Shown in pieces: positions 1-13,830 of a DNA stretch of 64,000 nt (position 1 is its first letter; every line of letters starts with the position of its first letter). The translations under genes were made by a program, and so were the position numbers. This DNA is from Batillaria attramentaria (lineage: Eukaryota; Mollusca; Gastropoda; Batillariidae), in the NCBI GenBank assembly GCA_018292915.2, contig JACVVK020000015.1:3492501-3556500 (forward strand), in the 5' to 3' direction. The notes beneath the pieces were generated by a model. It saw only the letters and a list, made by a program, of their open reading frames with translations, was not told the origin of the DNA and did not search any database.

Positions 1-540
1 CCAAACAAACAAAACCGGCACGATCATTAATATTTTCCCCTTTCCCTCCCACGGCTTCCCCCGAACAACCGATCCCATACAATCACTAACCACAGCAGAT
101 GACTGAGCTGGTACTGAGACAGCTGAATTGCCAGTGCTCTGGTCTTGAGCTCGATTCCCACCTTGGATTCCCCCCCTCCCCACCCCCACTTTCCTCCCTT
201 AAATTGTGTTGACTTCTTATTACCCCGTCTTAATACAACCTTCATGTGGTCGAAAAAGACAGCTATCTCAGAGACGACCAACAATCAAAATCACATACAG
301 CCCCCCACACCCCACCCCCCACGCTAAGGTCAGGTTAAAAATCAAAGTATATCAACGTTCGCCCGTATAAATCGTTTTCCATCTTTCTCTCAAAATGTAC
401 ACAAAGGAGTTAAAAAAAACAACAACAAAAAACAAATATATATACAAGCAGCAGTGCTTGCGCTCGAATAAACCAGAAGGGGGAAGCGCTGCAAACAAAG
501 ATAGGCCTAAACACTAAATATAGCACCATTAGTCCGCTAT
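1..540. other. Non-coding, no feature recognised
   Basis: C/T-rich stretches around 160-200 and A-rich stretches near 410-440. No coding, RNA or repeat-family match was seen. Confidence 0.5.
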
Positions 541-542
541 GC

Positions 543-544
<2 letters not shown>

Positions 545-590
<46 letters not shown>
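545..590. repeat. (GA)n microsatellite
   Basis: An uninterrupted GA dinucleotide tract of about 46 bp. Confidence 0.95.
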
Positions 591-591
<1 letters not shown>

Positions 592-896
592 ACGCGCAAG
601 AACGCACGCACTTAAAACTGGAACCAATAAATGCCATGTGCCAAGTAAACATTGCATAACCCGCGCATTCAGCACAAGAGCCCTGCGCGCACTAGCGCCT
701 CTCTCTCAGCCTGTGTAAAAATACTGTATAGTTCCGTTCAACTGACGTCTACCACCGCTCCGCCCTACCGCCAACCATGCCTACACCGACAAATAACGGT
801 ACATTAAAATGGTATACGATGTCGGTACATGGAAAGAGAACAGCCGGAAACACAAGCAACAATAAATACTAACAACACGAGCAGTTGTTGGATGGA

Positions 897-1009
<113 letters not shown>

Positions 1010-1172
1010 GCGGACGGACGGACGGATGAAATGCAAAATAACAACAGTCAGACTAAGAGTAAGAGCGAGATAAATAAGTGGGATACATCATCAGAGTACG
1101 ACTACAAATATCAAATTAATACCAATGATAATTATATATACTAGCACAGAATACAATATCCCCCCCCCCCCT

Positions 1173-1214
<42 letters not shown>

Positions 1215-1363
1215 GGATGTAATGGAAAACAAAAGTCAGACTAAGAGCGAGGTAAGTGAGATACAAATATCAGTCACATCATCAGAGTACCATTACAAAT
1301 TATATCAAATCAATACCGATGATGATTATATACTAGCACAGAATCCGATATGCCCCCCCCCCT

Positions 1364-1435
<72 letters not shown>

Positions 1436-1789
1436 TCATCGCAATCTTTTCCCGCAAATTGCAAATGGCACTGCCAAACCTGCATAATCTACAGAGGTTT
1501 CGAGTTCCACTCTGATCATCCATTAAGATTAGTATCCCAACAATAAGTTCCCACAGCTTTCACACCGATGATAAATTATCAAGTGATATCGAGAGTCATT
1601 TGGGGAACACGTGCACACGATGTTCAGTAGTATCGTGTGTCTGGATTGAACAAACACAAGCAAATGACCAACACCGATGTGTGAACGTAGGCTTCACAAA
1701 GCACTGTGCTCGCTAACTGGAAGCAGGAACAACAGCAAAAAGTTATCAGGTGACATGGTCAACAATGTGTTGAGTGTTGGGGTGTCAAA

Positions 1790-2000
<211 letters not shown>

Positions 2001-2161
2001 GGGGTCTGGGAGTTTAACGTCCTTTTCCACCACATACGGGTGATATCAAAGACTGGGCAACGATGAAAAAGCCAGCACAAATATTTGGCCCCAACCGGGA
2101 TTCGAACTCGCGACCCGAGCATTAGAAGTCCAACGCTCTACCATTCGGCCATCCCGGCTCC

Positions 2162-2163
<2 letters not shown>
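2001..2163 (-). mobile_element. SINE-A, full-length, tRNA-derived
   Basis: Read on the minus strand it begins with a tRNA-like head: box A-like TGGCCGAATGGTAGAG and box B-like GAGTTCGAATCCCGG. The body CAAATATTTGTGCTGGC follows, and it ends TGGTGGAAAAGGACGTTAAA. An internal RNA polymerase III promoter and about 165 bp length fit a SINE. A (GA)n tract starts right at its head. The head is not a functional tRNA gene. Confidence 0.8.
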
Positions 2164-2196
<33 letters not shown>

Positions 2197-2198
<2 letters not shown>

Positions 2199-3687
2199 CC
2201 CACTGAGCACTCCTGATTACTTCCTTATCAAGCTTCTCGTCCGAAAATCAGCGTTCTCTACTGAGGGAGCCGAAGCTTTTACATCTTTCCTTGTTCTTCA
2301 GAAAGCCTGGACTTTCCTTGGTAATTATCTCGCGAGACAATTCATCGACATTTTAATGTCCCTGCGAAACCTAATCAACAATAGAATGTCCTGAGAAACA
2401 TAAACCGACGACTCAAAAAAAAAAAAAAAAAAAAAACCTCAAAAACAGAGACCAAAGCAAGATTATGGTCCAGCGTAGCAGCGATGGATTCAGTGGTTTT
2501 GTGCCGCTCTGAATCTGCAAAATTTCAGTCACGGGTTGTCCATGGTAACACTAACAGTGCAGTCTGCACCGAATTGTAATCACGTGATTAGGGAGGAACG
2601 GGAGAAAGGCACACAGACATACTATACAAGAAGAAGGAGAAGGGAAAAAAAAAAAAAAAAAAAACACGAAAGAAAGCGCGACAAAAAGAAAAAGGCTGAA
2701 AGTGTGAGCGCGTGCCCCTGGCCCGTGCAGCGCGTGCCATAATTAATGAGGCTGGCACAGACACCGACCGACAGGCGCTGACCTCCACAATGACCCGCTA
2801 CACGCAGAGGTGCCAGACAGACGTACACCCCCCCCCCCCCCCCCCCCAGTCCCACATTAACTTGCCCACATCTCCCCCCCCCCCCAACACACACACACAC
2901 ACATGCGCAAGCGCCACTAATATAATCTTAATCTACTCGCCTCACCCACTAACCTTTACCCCCCCCCCCCCGCCCCCCAACACACCACCCCTTTACCCAT
3001 CTCCCCAACCACCACAACCACCCCTGTCTGCGGAACCCGTCGCTGCCCATTATCATTGTTGACTGTCACACACCGTCTAAGGCCAGGCGGTGCAACAGCG
3101 AGACAGCGCTAGGGGACCATCAGAAACGGGAAGAGCAGTCTTGGAAGAGGAGAACCATTGTCCAACACTACATTCTTTTTGTGTGTGTTCCTCTCTCTCT
3201 ATCTCTCTCCTGGGCCCGGCTGTCTTCAGTGCATGCAACCAGCCCATGCCCGCAGAAAGCGAATTCAGACAGCGGCTACGCCCACACATCATCATCCTCT
3301 TTGTCTCGCTGTGTTGCGTTTATCTGGCCCAGACACTACTAGCTCTTGAGAAGGCCTCTAGAGGCGTGTCGCTTTCCTAGGGGTGGAGACGGAATCCCTC
3401 GACACGGTGAACCACTGTTCCAATTTGGGATCATGAAAATGATTATACTGATAGGCCAGTTGACTGACCGACCAGCATAGTGGCGGCCAGAAGCTTGAGC
3501 CAGTGATCCTCTGGGGGCACCTGCAGGTCCCGAGAAGATTTCGTTTCTTTTGGCATATATATATACATGTATATCATCTTGCACTATGTAGTACCGTACA
3601 GTACGTGCAACTGTACAATGTGTGTGCTCCTTAAGGTATTAAGGTATTATACATAAACAACCAAAACAGCATTTCGTTGGGGGGAGG
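2197..3687. other. Non-coding, low-complexity runs only
   Basis: Holds (A)n at 2415-2437 and 2646-2664 and several (C)n runs between 2828 and 3030. Short frames here are composition artefacts. Confidence 0.5.
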
Positions 3688-3725
3688 GGGGTGTTTGGGA
3701 GTTTAACGTCCTTTTCCACCGCGGG
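3688..3725 (-). mobile_element. SINE-A fragment (3' end)
   Basis: Only GTTTGGGAGTTTAACGTCC and TTTTCCACC of the family's terminal part are present. Confidence 0.55.
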
Positions 3726-3809
3726 TGCGAATTGTGGAACTGGAAGAGCAGCACCTTGGGGAAGGGGAGGACAAGGGGTGGAACGGGGAGAACAGGAAAA
3801 TGCAAACGC

Positions 3810-4026
<217 letters not shown>

Positions 4027-5980
4027 CATACCTGGCCGCACACCATTCACCACCAGCACATTCCTCCGGACTTTGTTTCCCATTGCACGTGACTCTCGCT
4101 GCAGGGACCTCAGAGCCTGTGTTTCACTGGGTAAACCCCATCTGCTATGTTTTCAAGAGAGATTCCCGCTGGTTTGTTATTTTACGCGTAAACGGCCACC
4201 ACTCTGGATGAGTTGTGACATTCTGGCACCGCGTGTTTGATCGGGCAATGACCTTTCACCTTTCCGGCCTCGGACAAATTGAATCTCGTCGACAGTACAA
4301 TGGTGTCAAACGCGGTGCCATACTCCTACAGTCAGCGTAAACACAGTATTAAAACGCTATAAAACTTACACAAGAAGCACGAAAGTCATAACGGACTGTT
4401 GCCAAGCCTCCCATGTGTATTCGGTGCACAACCCAATATCAACGCTCAAGAATTCTGACAAGCATCAATACTTCTGAATACAAATCTGATTATTCTGGGG
4501 CCAGTTCTAGGCAAACTTCGAGTTAACTTGATGCAAAAAATGTTCTGCTGGTGTCCACAACACGAAAGAACAGACGAATACTGTTTTGGCGCCGATTTAA
4601 CGTGACACTCTCAAAACTATTGTTCAGGGTAGCCGGGCCACAAGGAAGCAAGTGGTACGTAGTGATTCAGGCGCAGTTCACCCCCCCCAAAAAAAAAAAA
4701 AAAAAAAAAAAATCAAACGACAAATAAATCGTCAGTGGCTCTCATCCAACTTATCCTAAATCAGCAAAATGTCCGAATACAGTATCTGTTAAGTTCCATG
4801 GTTTCACTTCTCGTTTCCCTTTTCTCAACACAGATTAACGATGGCAACACACTTGCAGACTGAAAACATCGACTGACCACCTGCTTTCAATAATCACCAT
4901 AAAGCCAGTTTTCCCATGATATTATTAAAATACACATACTCTAAACTGACGTGACTCATGTTTTACTGTACACAAAGGGAAAAACGGTCTTCAAAGAATA
5001 ACATGACCCGGCGTGAAAAGTGCAATATTTGTCAAGATGGGAAATCCGAACGCAGTCACTGAATCAACGACCAAGTACTGAGTAGACACAAGTTGAAACG
5101 TCCGGCTCCACCAGACCAATGGTATATTATTCACAACATCCGACTGATAAGTACTTTACTCGGGCATCTACTGATCAAATGGGCAGGATCACGTGCAAGT
5201 AAGATACTTTTCTTTTTAAGCAACAGTGAGTCATTGATGTAACACTTCCCTAACTTATATTCCAGAGCATGGCTCTACTTTACAATGCTCACGTTCACAA
5301 GTGCTCAGCCGATGTTTATGCCCAGAATCACAGGTAAAAAAAAAAGAAAAAAAGTTCCATTTCAAAGGACGTATCTCCAGTATAACAAATCGTCATCTCA
5401 ACTGCACAGCCGGGGGAATGTCAAAAATGTTCCCATGGATAAAACTTATTTCCGGTTTACCAAAACGCCGTATAAACTTCACAGCCAGGCTAGAATTTCC
5501 AATGCTGATGCACACACTTTGGTCAATAAGGTTCCTCTACACTGAACTGAACCTATCTCAAGTTTGAACAAACAACCAATGATCGACCTCCACGACACAG
5601 GCAAATCAGGAGCGTAACAACGCCAACAACAAGTCTTCCGTTGGGACCTGTTAGCAATTTTCTCCGGCAAAGAGTACCGTGCGTTTTGCCGGAGTACAAA
5701 CGAAACCACATCTACACACGGAAGCGTCCCAAGAACTAGTGATGATATAGTTATCCCGATGTCCACGTGATAAGGTTGTAAGGTAATGTGCAATTATTTC
5801 CTGTTGTAACTTTCTGGATCGATGTGCTGATAAGGAAACGCCGACGTTGGTGCAGATTTTGCACAGCGCGGGGAAAACAACAACAACAGAAAAAAAATGG
5901 CCTTCCTTCCCAGGAACTTTATTGTCAGCGAATCTGAGGAGACAGAAGTTCTATCCTCCGGGTAACAAACAATAGAAGAA
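4027..5980. other. Non-coding, nothing recognised
   Basis: Ordinary AT-balanced sequence with a (C)n(A)n run at 4681-4711. No exon, RNA gene or shared repeat was seen. Confidence 0.5.
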
Positions 5981-6140
5981 GGGTGGGTGGGTGGGTGTTT
6001 GAAAGTTTAACGTCCTTCTCCACCACGTACGGGTGATATCAAAGACGCCTCAACGAGGAAAAATGCCAGTGCAAATATTTGGCCCCCAGCCGTGATTCGA
6101 ACTCACGACCCGAGCACTGAAAGTCCGAAAGTTCTACACT
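5981..6140 (-). mobile_element. SINE-A, diverged
   Basis: All family blocks are present (GTTTAACGTCC, TCCACCACGTACGGG, CAAATATTTGGCCC, GATTCGAACTC) but with more substitutions than the 2001 or 7397 copies, and the tRNA-like head ends early. Confidence 0.7.
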
Positions 6141-7382
6141 AAAAAAGGAGAGAAAAAAAAGATAAGAAAAAAAAAGAAACAGAAGAAGGAAAGGACAGCT
6201 TGGTGCCTTTGTAGCTATAGATACGACGTAAGAATTACCTACAGGCCTTTTAAATATGAAAATAATTCGAAAATCAAATTTATCTGTGAAAGATTTAGTA
6301 TATATATGACAAATCACGCGCCAAAAATAGCAAGTATTACTCGGTTCAAGTCCGGTCCAAAGTGGGCAGAGAAATAATCTCACCTTACCAAATTTTTGTG
6401 TGTGTCAAAACAGACCGAGGACTATTATTTACTATGTTAATTTTACACACCGAAGCAAACATGTATGAAAGATAGAAGGGAAGAAAATATGACTCAACGC
6501 TGTAAAGTCGACACTGAAAACACAGTGACTTGAATACTGACAAAAGCAAGAACAGTCGGCTAAACAAATCAGCTTTATTCAAATACTCCGCCGCGTCTAC
6601 AAACTACTTCACCATTCGAACGGCACAAGGACACGTCTGCGGTGGAGTGTGATCTGGGGCATGGCGTACAGCCAAACGACAAACTTCCACGTTTTAAGGA
6701 CACACAAACGCAACATGAAAATGTAGCAGGAAATAATTATGAATCTTTCGATATAACCGATATATCGCGACAATCCTGACGCACTTTCCATCCAAAATCA
6801 TACAGATCTGTAACAACAAGTACAAGGAACAAAGCAGTTGTCTAAATTTGGCACCGAAAAGCGGTGCACTCATTTCGGGCTAGCCAAAACCACCCAAAAC
6901 AAACGCACTGATTCTCGTTACAAAATTAAAATTAATGTACAGTAAGAAAATGCTGGTAAAAATTAAAATGGGAACTATAAGAAACAAAATTTATTTTAAA
7001 AAAGCCGTACAATTTAATCCCACTGGCATCTACAGAGTCATATCTTGCCTTCACCATATTAGCCTGTGTGCTCAGGGTTGGTATTACCAAAGAGAGGAAT
7101 AACCTCACTGCTCCAATACCAGCTGCTCCTTTTTCGGAGAATAGTGAGAAAGAGTTTCCTGCTCTAAAAGCCTTGGTGTCAGTTGGAAAACGTCGGACTA
7201 AGCAGCTGATCTTCAACAACAACAACAACGACTCAATAGGAGCACAAATATATATATATGTAAAGCATCTGGCACTCTTGGGGCATGTCTATAAAATATT
7301 ACACACGTATCGGAAAGTATTTGGCCCCTCATGGAAACATGCCCTAGAAGTGTAAAAGTAAAAACGCACACGCTACCTAACA
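6141..7382. other. Non-coding, nothing recognised
   Basis: A/G-rich run at 6140-6195 and AT-rich unique-looking sequence. No supported feature. Confidence 0.5.
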
Positions 7383-7579
7383 CGTACTATGGTTAAGGGT
7401 GGGTGGGTGTTTGGGGTTTTAACGTCCTTTTCCACCACACAGGGTGATATCAAAGACAGGGCAACGATGAAAAAGCCAGCACAAATATTTGGCCCCAGCC
7501 GGGATCGAACTCACGACCCGAGCATTAGAAGTCCAACGCTCTACCATTCGACCACCCCGGCTCCCCGTACTATGGTTAA
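7383..7579 (-). mobile_element. SINE-A, full-length, with perfect target-site duplication
   Basis: The body 7397-7565 is flanked by exact 14-bp direct repeats CGTACTATGGTTAA at 7383-7396 and 7566-7579. This is the hallmark of LINE-assisted retrotransposition. The body has head, middle and tail blocks as in the 2001-2163 copy. Intact flanks suggest a fairly recent insertion. Confidence 0.88.
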
Positions 7580-7630
7580 CACGACTATGCTTAACACGAC
7601 TGTGGTTAACACGACTGTGGTTACCACGCA
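7566..7630. repeat. Minisatellite, GGTTAACACGACTRT unit
   Basis: About four units of TGGTTAACACGACT (with small variants) begin inside the right target-site duplication of the SINE-A copy at 7397-7565. Confidence 0.65.
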
Positions 7631-7984
7631 CCCGTGCATGCATGTTGACAAATTACAACTGTTGTGCTAATTGAACCCTGGCCCTATTTTCAATATCCAA
7701 ATCCAGGCTGGGGAATCTCTGAGGGGAGAGAGTGGGGGAAAAAAAAAAGAATGAAACCAAGGCCGGGATGCGGACGCAGCGCCTTGCTGGGGGACCATCG
7801 GGGAACACCCTACTGAAGATTTTTTTTTAAAGCATTTTTAAAGGCATTTGGTAACCTCTCCTGGCACCCAAAAGTAAAATACTGCCTTGGTACTGACATG
7901 TACGTCTTCAAAAATGAAGTTAGACTGTCCCATATGACATTATATGTGTCATAATATATGACTGTGTGGGCAACCTTTTCCCCC

Positions 7985-8227
7985 TTCCTTTTCTTCGGCT
8001 GAAACCTACGATTTCTTTTGGCTGAAAGAGTAGGAAATTTGGCTGAAAATTGCCTAATGACTGGAAATTCCCCACCCTGCAAATCGAGTGTGCACATGCA
8101 ACTCCCCCCCCCCCCCCTCTTCCTTTTGTTTGGCTGAAACGTAAAGATTTCTTTTGGCTGACAGGGTAGGACATTTGGCTGAAAATTGCCTAATGACTGG
8201 AAATTCCCCACCCCGCAAATCGAGTGT
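7985..8227. repeat. Two-unit direct repeat of about 107 bp
   Basis: Units 7985-8091 and 8120-8227 share TTTCTTTTGGCTGA, ATTTGGCTGAAAATTGCC, TAATGACTGGAAATTCCCCA and GCAAATCGAGTGT, and are separated by a (C)n spacer. Within each unit TTGGCTGAAA recurs. There is no open frame of interest. Confidence 0.8.
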
Positions 8228-9154
8228 CCTCTCCTTGAACAAAGCGGTTAAATTTACTGGAACAGCCTTCGCAAACAAGGAAACGTCATGCTTTTTCCTC
8301 AGCAGGGTTTCAACACTCAAAGCACGTTCTTCCCACACACACTGTAGCGATTTGATGCATTTGAACACATTCCGGCCTCTCAGGCCTTTCGAAATGAACC
8401 TGGTCGTCATCCCACGCCGCCCACAGACCTTTTAAAACAAGTGTCTAACATTTCAAAGCGTGAAAGGTCTTTGTATTTCACAGCCAAGGCTCGGCTCAAA
8501 ACTGATCTTCGTTTTGATGGCGCGACAAGGCAGAAGACGTGTGTTTGAGGACGATTCCTGCAAGCTACACACCCACTCGCCTGAAAGGTCACAGATGTAA
8601 ATGCAAGTATCGGCATGCACGACAAAAGAAAACATGTTGACGACCCCCTGACTTTAAACACGATCTTTCCACGTGGTGCCGTTAACATCTATGACCCGGG
8701 CAAAAATCGAAGACTGCGCGGGAGACAGCATTTGCAAGCGGTTCGCGCTAACGCATAATGTACATACTACATATATATACCATCCTTGACAATTCATCGA
8801 ATCTGTGTTCAAACAAACTGAATCGCAGGGAACACTCACTTCGTATTCCAATAATCGACCCCACTTTGCAGACAACCACGAATGACTGACAGCCGCTACG
8901 TCCCGATATCTGCAAAGTCAGCACAACTGAACCGATAATTTCCGTTTAACACAGCCAGTCCTCATTTTCAAGGCTTGATAGCAACGGTCTAAATTAGTAC
9001 GTGTTTGTCATAACGTGACTTTTGTTTATTGCAAACTGCTATCACGCTTCAGAATCTAGATTCACAAGAGAGGGCTTTTCAATGAGAAACCGATTACATT
9101 TTCTCCGAAATGGTGTTCCTCAGTCTCTGTGTGTGTGTGTGTGTGTGTGTGGGG
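8228..9154. other. Non-coding, nothing recognised
   Basis: Mixed-composition sequence without matches to the repeat families defined elsewhere in the window. Ends in a (TG)n(G)n run at 9127-9164. Confidence 0.5.
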
Positions 9155-9316
9155 GGGGGGGGGGTTAACGTCCTTTTCCACCACATACGGGTGATATGAT
9201 GAAGGACGGGGCAACGATGAAAAAGCCAGCACAAATATTTGGCCCAGCCGGGAAACGAACTCACGACCCGAGCATTATAAGTCCAACGCTCTACCATTCG
9301 GCCACCCCGGCTTCCC
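9155..9316 (-). mobile_element. SINE-A, near full-length
   Basis: Shares GTTAACGTCC, CCACCACATACGGGTGATAT, CAGCACAAATATTTGGCC and the tRNA-like head. The tail end abuts (TG)n/(G)n and the head end abuts (GA)n. Confidence 0.75.
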
Positions 9317-10690
9317 GAGAAAGAGAAAGAGAGAGAGAGAGAGAGACTGTTTTTCGGCCTCCACCACTCACACATCTGGACCCGACTGAACCAAGAAAAT
9401 GTTCGAGCCATATTCACATTCACACACGAACAGAGACGGGAAAATGAACAATGGGGGGGGGGGATGAAAGCTGCCTCTGTTTACCCCGGATACAAGCAAC
9501 AGGACATGCACTAGGCACACAAACTCTGACCAGTCGATCGCCATTTCAAAAGCACTTTCCCCGCCAAGCAAAGACAGACAACCCTCACCGGCGACGCGCG
9601 GAAGGGAAGCAACCCCCTGGAAAGCGTGTTATGACAGATGGCCCCTTGATGGCCGCAGCAGGTAAACCTCGGGTCAAGGTGCTAATGGAAACGACTGCTG
9701 CTGGGTAGAGGAGGAGATTGTGGGGGTGAGGGGTGGTTAGGGTGCGGGGAGGAGGGGTGTGTGTGTGTGGGGGGGGGGGGGGGGCAATACCATATCTTTT
9801 CTAATGGTATTGTTATTGGCAAATGTATATATATTTTTTCCCAGTTACTGTAAAAAGGGACATTTAGGCTGCCTCGCCACGGCGGTTGGGGCGCGCCGCC
9901 ATTTCCACATAGTGTGTCATCTTCTTTCTTTCTCCTGAACGCAAGGTGTTGTTTTCTAGACCACGTCCCCTCCCGGGTGAAGTGAGATCTTTCATGTGCA
10001 CACCTGATATTTGTGCATGCGTGTATAAGGGCACGGGAAGGCGAGGTCGGCACTGTACTAATAAACGAGTCTGCGCAGCACTGGAATGTACTTCAGACCC
10101 TAAGTCAGCTGCTACAAAGCATCGAAAAGACCCCCCCCCCCCCCTCCAAAAAAAAAAAAAAATCAAGAGGCACAAGCCCACATGACAAGAATACACCATA
10201 GCCGATTTCCCACATCACTCACTACAAATGACCTTTTTCCGGCAGGACAAGCAAGACGGGGAATACACGGAGACAGATCGACCGATGCTGCGCGAAATTC
10301 CCTAGAATATTCCCATTTATCCTGAGGTTACCAGCCACAGTACTGTAATTCAATACGACCGAGCGACTGTAGAGGTCCATTACTGTTACTGTTCAGACGG
10401 AATATTAGTATTCAGCCGTAGTTTCGATCGCTCGAGTCAGCCTCGGTAGATTCCTATCCCCCGTTGGCCATTACTACCGGGAAAGCGCTGTGTACCATAA
10501 CATGAACCTGTCTAATGAGTCGATTGCCTACCAAGGCCGCTGACCACTACCCCCCCCCCCCCCAACCCCCTCTACCGCCACCAATCCATCATACTCTGAC
10601 GCAGAATCATCGTCAGCGCAATCGCTTCCCAAAGTGGCATGCGTGCAAGTAGGAGTTTGCAAAACTTTGACGCCCGCAACGAGAGAGAGA
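9317..10690. other. Non-coding apart from family D fragment and homopolymers
   Basis: (GA)n at 9316-9345, G runs near 9453 and 9769-9784, (C)n(A)n at 10131-10162 and (C)n at 10551-10563. A short frame with a possible donor at 9661 is discussed among rejected items. Confidence 0.5.
9975..10125 (-). mobile_element. Repeat family D, diverged copy
   Basis: Shares GTGCACACCTGATATTTGTG and GCATGCGTGTAT with 27225-27440. Ends next to a (C)n(A)n tract at 10131-10162. Confidence 0.4.
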
Positions 10691-10810
10691 GGGTGGGGTG
10701 GGTGTCTGGGAGTTTAACGTCCTTATTCCACCACGCAAGGGTGATATAACAGAACAGGCGGGGCAACGAAGAAAAGCCGGGGCCGGTACATACATTTGGC
10801 CCCAGCCGGG

Positions 10811-10812
<2 letters not shown>
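10691..10812 (-). mobile_element. SINE-A, head truncated at a (GA)n tract
   Basis: The tail and middle blocks are present. The copy stops at CCCCAGCCGGGACAC and runs into (GA)n, so the tRNA-like head is missing. Confidence 0.7.
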
Positions 10813-10851
<39 letters not shown>

Positions 10852-11690
10852 AGTCCAATTTTCTAACACGCCCAATCAGTTCGCTGCAAGTTAATATTGG
10901 TCCGTCCGCACCGTAACTGCATGGTACAGCATGTGTATTACCCGACCACAGAAAGCACTGACCACAACCGCAGATCACGACTGACTACACACATACACGT
11001 ATTATTGTATGGGATGGGATGGAAGACTTAATTAGGTTGACGACTGAGCAGTGGTCCAGTCTGCACCTACGCTGACCGACTGGTCTCCAGATCGATTCAT
11101 CAGTGACAAGAGGTACAGTCAGACTGACGGACTATGGCTTCCACGTTCATCAACAGTTGAGATATTATGGGACATGTATACACTAAGAGAATTTCAGACT
11201 GGGCCTCTTTTGTTCAAGACAGTGTTGTTGAAAGCAATACATATATATGTATGCCAGATCCATACTAACTGGAACCAACAGGGGGAGGGGAAGACACTGT
11301 GAAACACATACGCTTAACTAAAGCTCAAAATCATTGACTCACTCAATCAGTACCGAGATACTATGGTACTTTATTTCCTTTCTGCACGATACACTCGCTT
11401 CATCACTTTGAAAAGTGAGCTGATTCTTTTCTTTTTTTTCCACCCTACTACTTCAAGAAAACTGGTGCGCGCCTTTCATTTTGGTTACAAGTGTTGCCAG
11501 GAGGTTGAACCCTAACTTACTAAAGTGATGGCTAACAAAGCGTGTGATGCGATTTTCCATATCTCATTTATCAATCGATTACAGGGCGGCGTTAGCCAAG
11601 ACGTTCGGGGAGTTAACGTGTTACGCATCTTGTGCTCGTCAGACAGGAGAGAGAGAGAGGGGGGGGGGGGGGTGGGGAGAGGGAGAGGGG
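10813..11690. other. Non-coding, nothing recognised
   Basis: (GA)n at 10813-10848, then unique-looking sequence, and a G-rich run at 11655-11700. Confidence 0.5.
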
Positions 11691-11861
11691 CGGGTGGGTG
11701 TTTGGGGGTTTAACGTCCTTTTCCACCACATAGGGTGATATCAAAGACGGGGCAACGATGAAAAAGCCAGCACAAATATTTGGCCGCAGCCGGCATCGAA
11801 CTCACGACCCGAGCATTAGAAGTCCAACGCTCTACCAATCCGGCGACCACCCCGGCTCCCC
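11691..11861 (-). mobile_element. SINE-A, full-length
   Basis: All family blocks are present, with a small insertion in the head (CCAATCCGGCGACCACC). (GA)n starts directly at the head end and continues to about 11917. Confidence 0.78.
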
Positions 11862-11886
11862 GAGAGAGAGAGAGAGAGAGAGAGAG

Positions 11887-13127
<1,241 letters not shown>

Positions 13128-13330
13128 TTACTATAATAATAAATGATAATAATAATGAGCACTGTATAGGTGCTTTACTCAATTTTATGAATCGACTCAA
13201 AGCGCCGCGAACTGAACCCAACACGCACGCTCGCGTGAATCACACGCATTCTCTCAAACACTGGACATAAGCACGTTACAATCACGTGGTGCGAAGGGTC
13301 AGCTCAGTTATTTAAATTTCGGTCTTTGTG
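13128..13330 (-). mobile_element. SINE-B-like repeat, partial copy 1
   Basis: Starts with (ATA)n and contains GAATCGACTC, GCCGCGAACTGAACCCAACA, GTGAATCACACGCATTCTCT and CACGTGGTGCGAAGGGTCAG. The same order appears reversed at 28775-29070 and again at 58140-58525. The tRNA-like head is missing here. Confidence 0.6.
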
Positions 13331-13686
13331 ACTGCGCTTGAGTTTCCTTAGTAGTCTATCTTAGAGGTTAGTACAGCTCCGAATACAACACACGGACGTT
13401 TGATGGCCGTAAAAAAAAAAACCAGGAAAACTCAGCCATCCATAAATACGACGTCCGTCATGTTTCCCTTGTCGGCTGTTGGGTGAAACAATCAGGGAAG
13501 ACAATCACATGAGAAATGTAAAAGGAGACTACTGGAGCCTAGATACTCGGGTCACGAGAATGCCACGGGCTACTGCGTTTTGGCTTCAATCAGCTGAACG
13601 CAAGCCTGTCTGTGTATGTATAGATCTGTGTATGTGTCTTAGTGGTGCGATGCTAGACAACACCAAAAACAGCCCAGAACGACCTA

Positions 13687-13830
13687 GCTGGGTCGTGAGT
13701 TCGAATCCCGGCTTGAGCCAAATATTTGTGCTGGCCTTTTCAAGTTCTCGTTGCTACGTCTTTGATATCATCCTTACGTGGTGGAAAAGGACGTTAAACA
13801 CACACAAACACCCCCCCCCCCCCCACACAC
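13687..13830 (+). mobile_element. SINE-A, head-truncated, plus orientation
   Basis: Begins inside the tRNA-like head at GGGTCGTGAGTTCGAATCCC, then CAAATATTTGTGCTGGCC, and ends GGTGGAAAAGGACGTTAAAC followed by CA/C-rich sequence. It is the only clear plus-strand copy in the left half. Confidence 0.72.

Noticed and set aside
2101..2163. tRNA gene on the minus strand (box A and box B present)
   Set aside because: The sequence recurs with the same body and tail in many copies and cannot fold into a normal acceptor stem; it is the head of SINE-A.
9627..9661. Possible alternative first exon for STXBP1 (MTDGPLMAAAG then GTAAAC, phase 1)
   Set aside because: Phase fits, but it lies 12 kb upstream, has a weak start context and no family similarity. 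The exon at 21912 encodes the expected N-terminus.
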